Source of the DNA: Candidatus Margulisiibacteriota bacterium
GTDB taxonomy: Bacteria; Margulisbacteria; Termititenacia; Termititenacales; Termititenacaceae
Length of the DNA: 6,389 bases
Direction: 5' to 3'
Assembly: GCA_031279305.1 (NCBI GenBank)
Contig: JAITIS010000069.1
Span: forward strand, 1 to 6,389
Part shown: in pieces, positions 5,917 through 6,389 of the stretch
Layout: each line of letters opens with the position of its first letter
Numbering within the stretch: the stretch's first letter is position 1
Made by a program: the position numbers and the translations under genes
Notes under the pieces: generated by a model
Database searches by the model: none
Told to the model about the DNA's origin: nothing
The model's input: only the letters and a program-made list of their open reading frames with translations

Positions 5917-5938
5917 TACGTGTATAAAAAATATACGC

Positions 5939-5965
5939 CGCTTGTGAAGTAGAAAGCAACAAGCG
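5939..5965. promoter_or_regulatory. CGCTTGT-N13-ACAAGCG dyad, candidate enhancer (UAS) for the activator
   Basis: Perfect 7-base inverted arms at 5939-5945 and 5959-5965 are separated by 13 bases, a size suited to a Fis-type helix-turn-helix dimer. The centre (5952) is about 85 bases upstream of the predicted sigma-54 start at 6037 and about 35 bases upstream of the activator -35. One site could therefore serve both activation of hsp20 and autoregulation, as the PspF sites do. A third half-site, CGCTT, lies at 5986-5990. Confidence 0.45.
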
Positions 5966-6010
5966 TTAAAAATCCCCATTTTAACCGCTTATTTATTTTA
6001 GCCTTGGCCC

Positions 6011-6026
6011 TGGCACGGAAATTGTT
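6011..6026 (+). promoter_or_regulatory. Sigma-54 (-24/-12) promoter of hsp20
   Basis: TGGCACGGAAATTGTT matches the sigma-54 consensus TGGCACG-N4-TTGCW at every fixed base except T for C at -12. GG (6012-6013) and GT (6024-6025) are separated by exactly ten bases, as required. The predicted start is 6037, giving a 62-base leader before ATG 6099. The element lies immediately between a sigma-54 activator gene and hsp20 and points at hsp20. The -12 substitution could reduce basal strength. Confidence 0.75.
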
Positions 6027-6098
6027 AATAGGGTGAGCAGTTAAACTTAATTATCGCTGGCGAATTGAGTTTGGCAAATAAAAAAGGAGATGATCATT

Positions 6099-6389
6099 AT
6101 GTTACCGACTTTAATGAGGAGAGGCGAATGGGGCGATTTGATGGAAAAATTTTTGGACGGCGCGCTGGACGGCCATACGGAACGCGGCTGGAATTTTTAT
6201 CCGAGAGTGGATATTCACGAGGATAAAGACAATGTTTATATCGAGGCCGATCTGGCCGGATTGGAGCAAAAAGATATTAAAATTGAGATCGACGAGGATA
6301 ACGTGCTCAAGCTAGCCGGCGAAAGAGATTATAAGAAGGAGATTGACCAGAAAAATTTTTACCGGCTGGAAAGGCAGTACGGCAAATTT
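6099..6389 (+). CDS. Small heat-shock protein, Hsp20/alpha-crystallin family (3'-truncated)
   Basis: ATP-independent holdase chaperone that binds unfolding proteins and forms oligomers. The ATG follows AAGGAGA (6084-6090) at ideal spacing, and 97 codons are visible before the window ends. After a short N-terminal arm (MLPTLMRRGEWGDLMEKF) the alpha-crystallin domain starts near residue 34 with YPRVDIHEDKDNVYIEADLAGL (34-55). It continues with IKIEIDEDNVLKLAGER (60-76) and the family signature FYRLERQYGKF (87-97). About 45-50 residues, including the remaining beta strands and the C-terminal I-x-I/V tail, should lie beyond the edge. The upstream sigma-54 promoter and divergent activator suggest stress-inducible expression independent of sigma-32. 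No CIRCE element is visible in the leader, and I find no anti-Shine-Dalgarno pairing that would form an RNA thermometer. Confidence 0.93.
   Translation, partial: MLPTLMRRGEWGDLMEKFLDGALDGHTERGWNFYPRVDIHEDKDNVYIEADLAGLEQKDIKIEIDEDNVLKLAGERDYKKEIDQKNFYRLERQYGKF

Noticed and set aside
5974..5981. CCCCATTT resembling the -10 of a sigma-32 heat-shock promoter upstream of hsp20
   Set aside because: No CTTGAA-like -35 lies 11-16 bases upstream; the nearest CTTGTGAA is about 25 bases away. It is also far from the gene compared with the better sigma-54 element.
6037..6098. RNA thermometer or CIRCE element in the hsp20 leader
   Set aside because: No TTAGCACTC/GAGTGCTAA repeat is present and nothing in the leader pairs well with the Shine-Dalgarno AAGGAGA. 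The only hairpin, around CGCTGGCG, is small and does not cover the ribosome site.

Overview
The window reads as a gene-dense bacterial chromosome segment. It has ATG starts with good Shine-Dalgarno sequences at most genes, a type I signal peptide, a sigma-54 activator with a matching -24/-12 promoter, and a small heat-shock protein. No gene allows a phylum call. Most genes are GC-rich and Ala-rich, while one 1.5 kb gene is visibly AT-rich and may have a different history. I see no rRNA, tRNA, CRISPR array, transposase or integrase.

Layout: (1) 1-981, the 3' part of a TrpD-family gene whose substrate-binding motifs have largely changed. (2) 1035-1345, two tiny genes in tandem that share a C-terminal V-x-D-x-x-G-F-x-R motif. 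(3) 1369-1752 (minus), a small secreted protein, divergent from (4) 1872-2888 (plus), a transglutaminase-like protein with a Cys-His-Asp triad. (5) 2895-4424 (minus), an unrecognised AT-rich 509-residue protein, convergent on gene 4; a hairpin spanning both stop codons looks like a terminator. (6) 4595-4894 (plus), an unrecognised 99-residue acidic protein, convergent one base from (7) 4896-5879 (minus), a sigma-54-dependent AAA+ activator with no sensory domain (PspF-like architecture). (8) 6099 to the window end (plus), a small heat-shock protein (Hsp20), divergent from the activator.

The most coherent system is the right end. The activator gene and hsp20 diverge from a shared 219-base region. 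That region carries a near-consensus sigma-54 promoter before hsp20 (TGGCACGGAAATTGTT), a CGCTTGT/ACAAGCG dyad about 85 bases upstream of the predicted start as a candidate enhancer, and a perfect TATAAT plus a 16-base palindrome over the activator's own promoter. This is the arrangement of pspF/pspA, with an sHSP in place of PspA. It predicts a self-contained, autoregulated stress switch. The activator lacks the Trp that makes PspF responsive to PspA, so its control must differ. Gene strands alternate along most of the window, so most genes are probably single transcription units; only the two tiny genes look like an operon.
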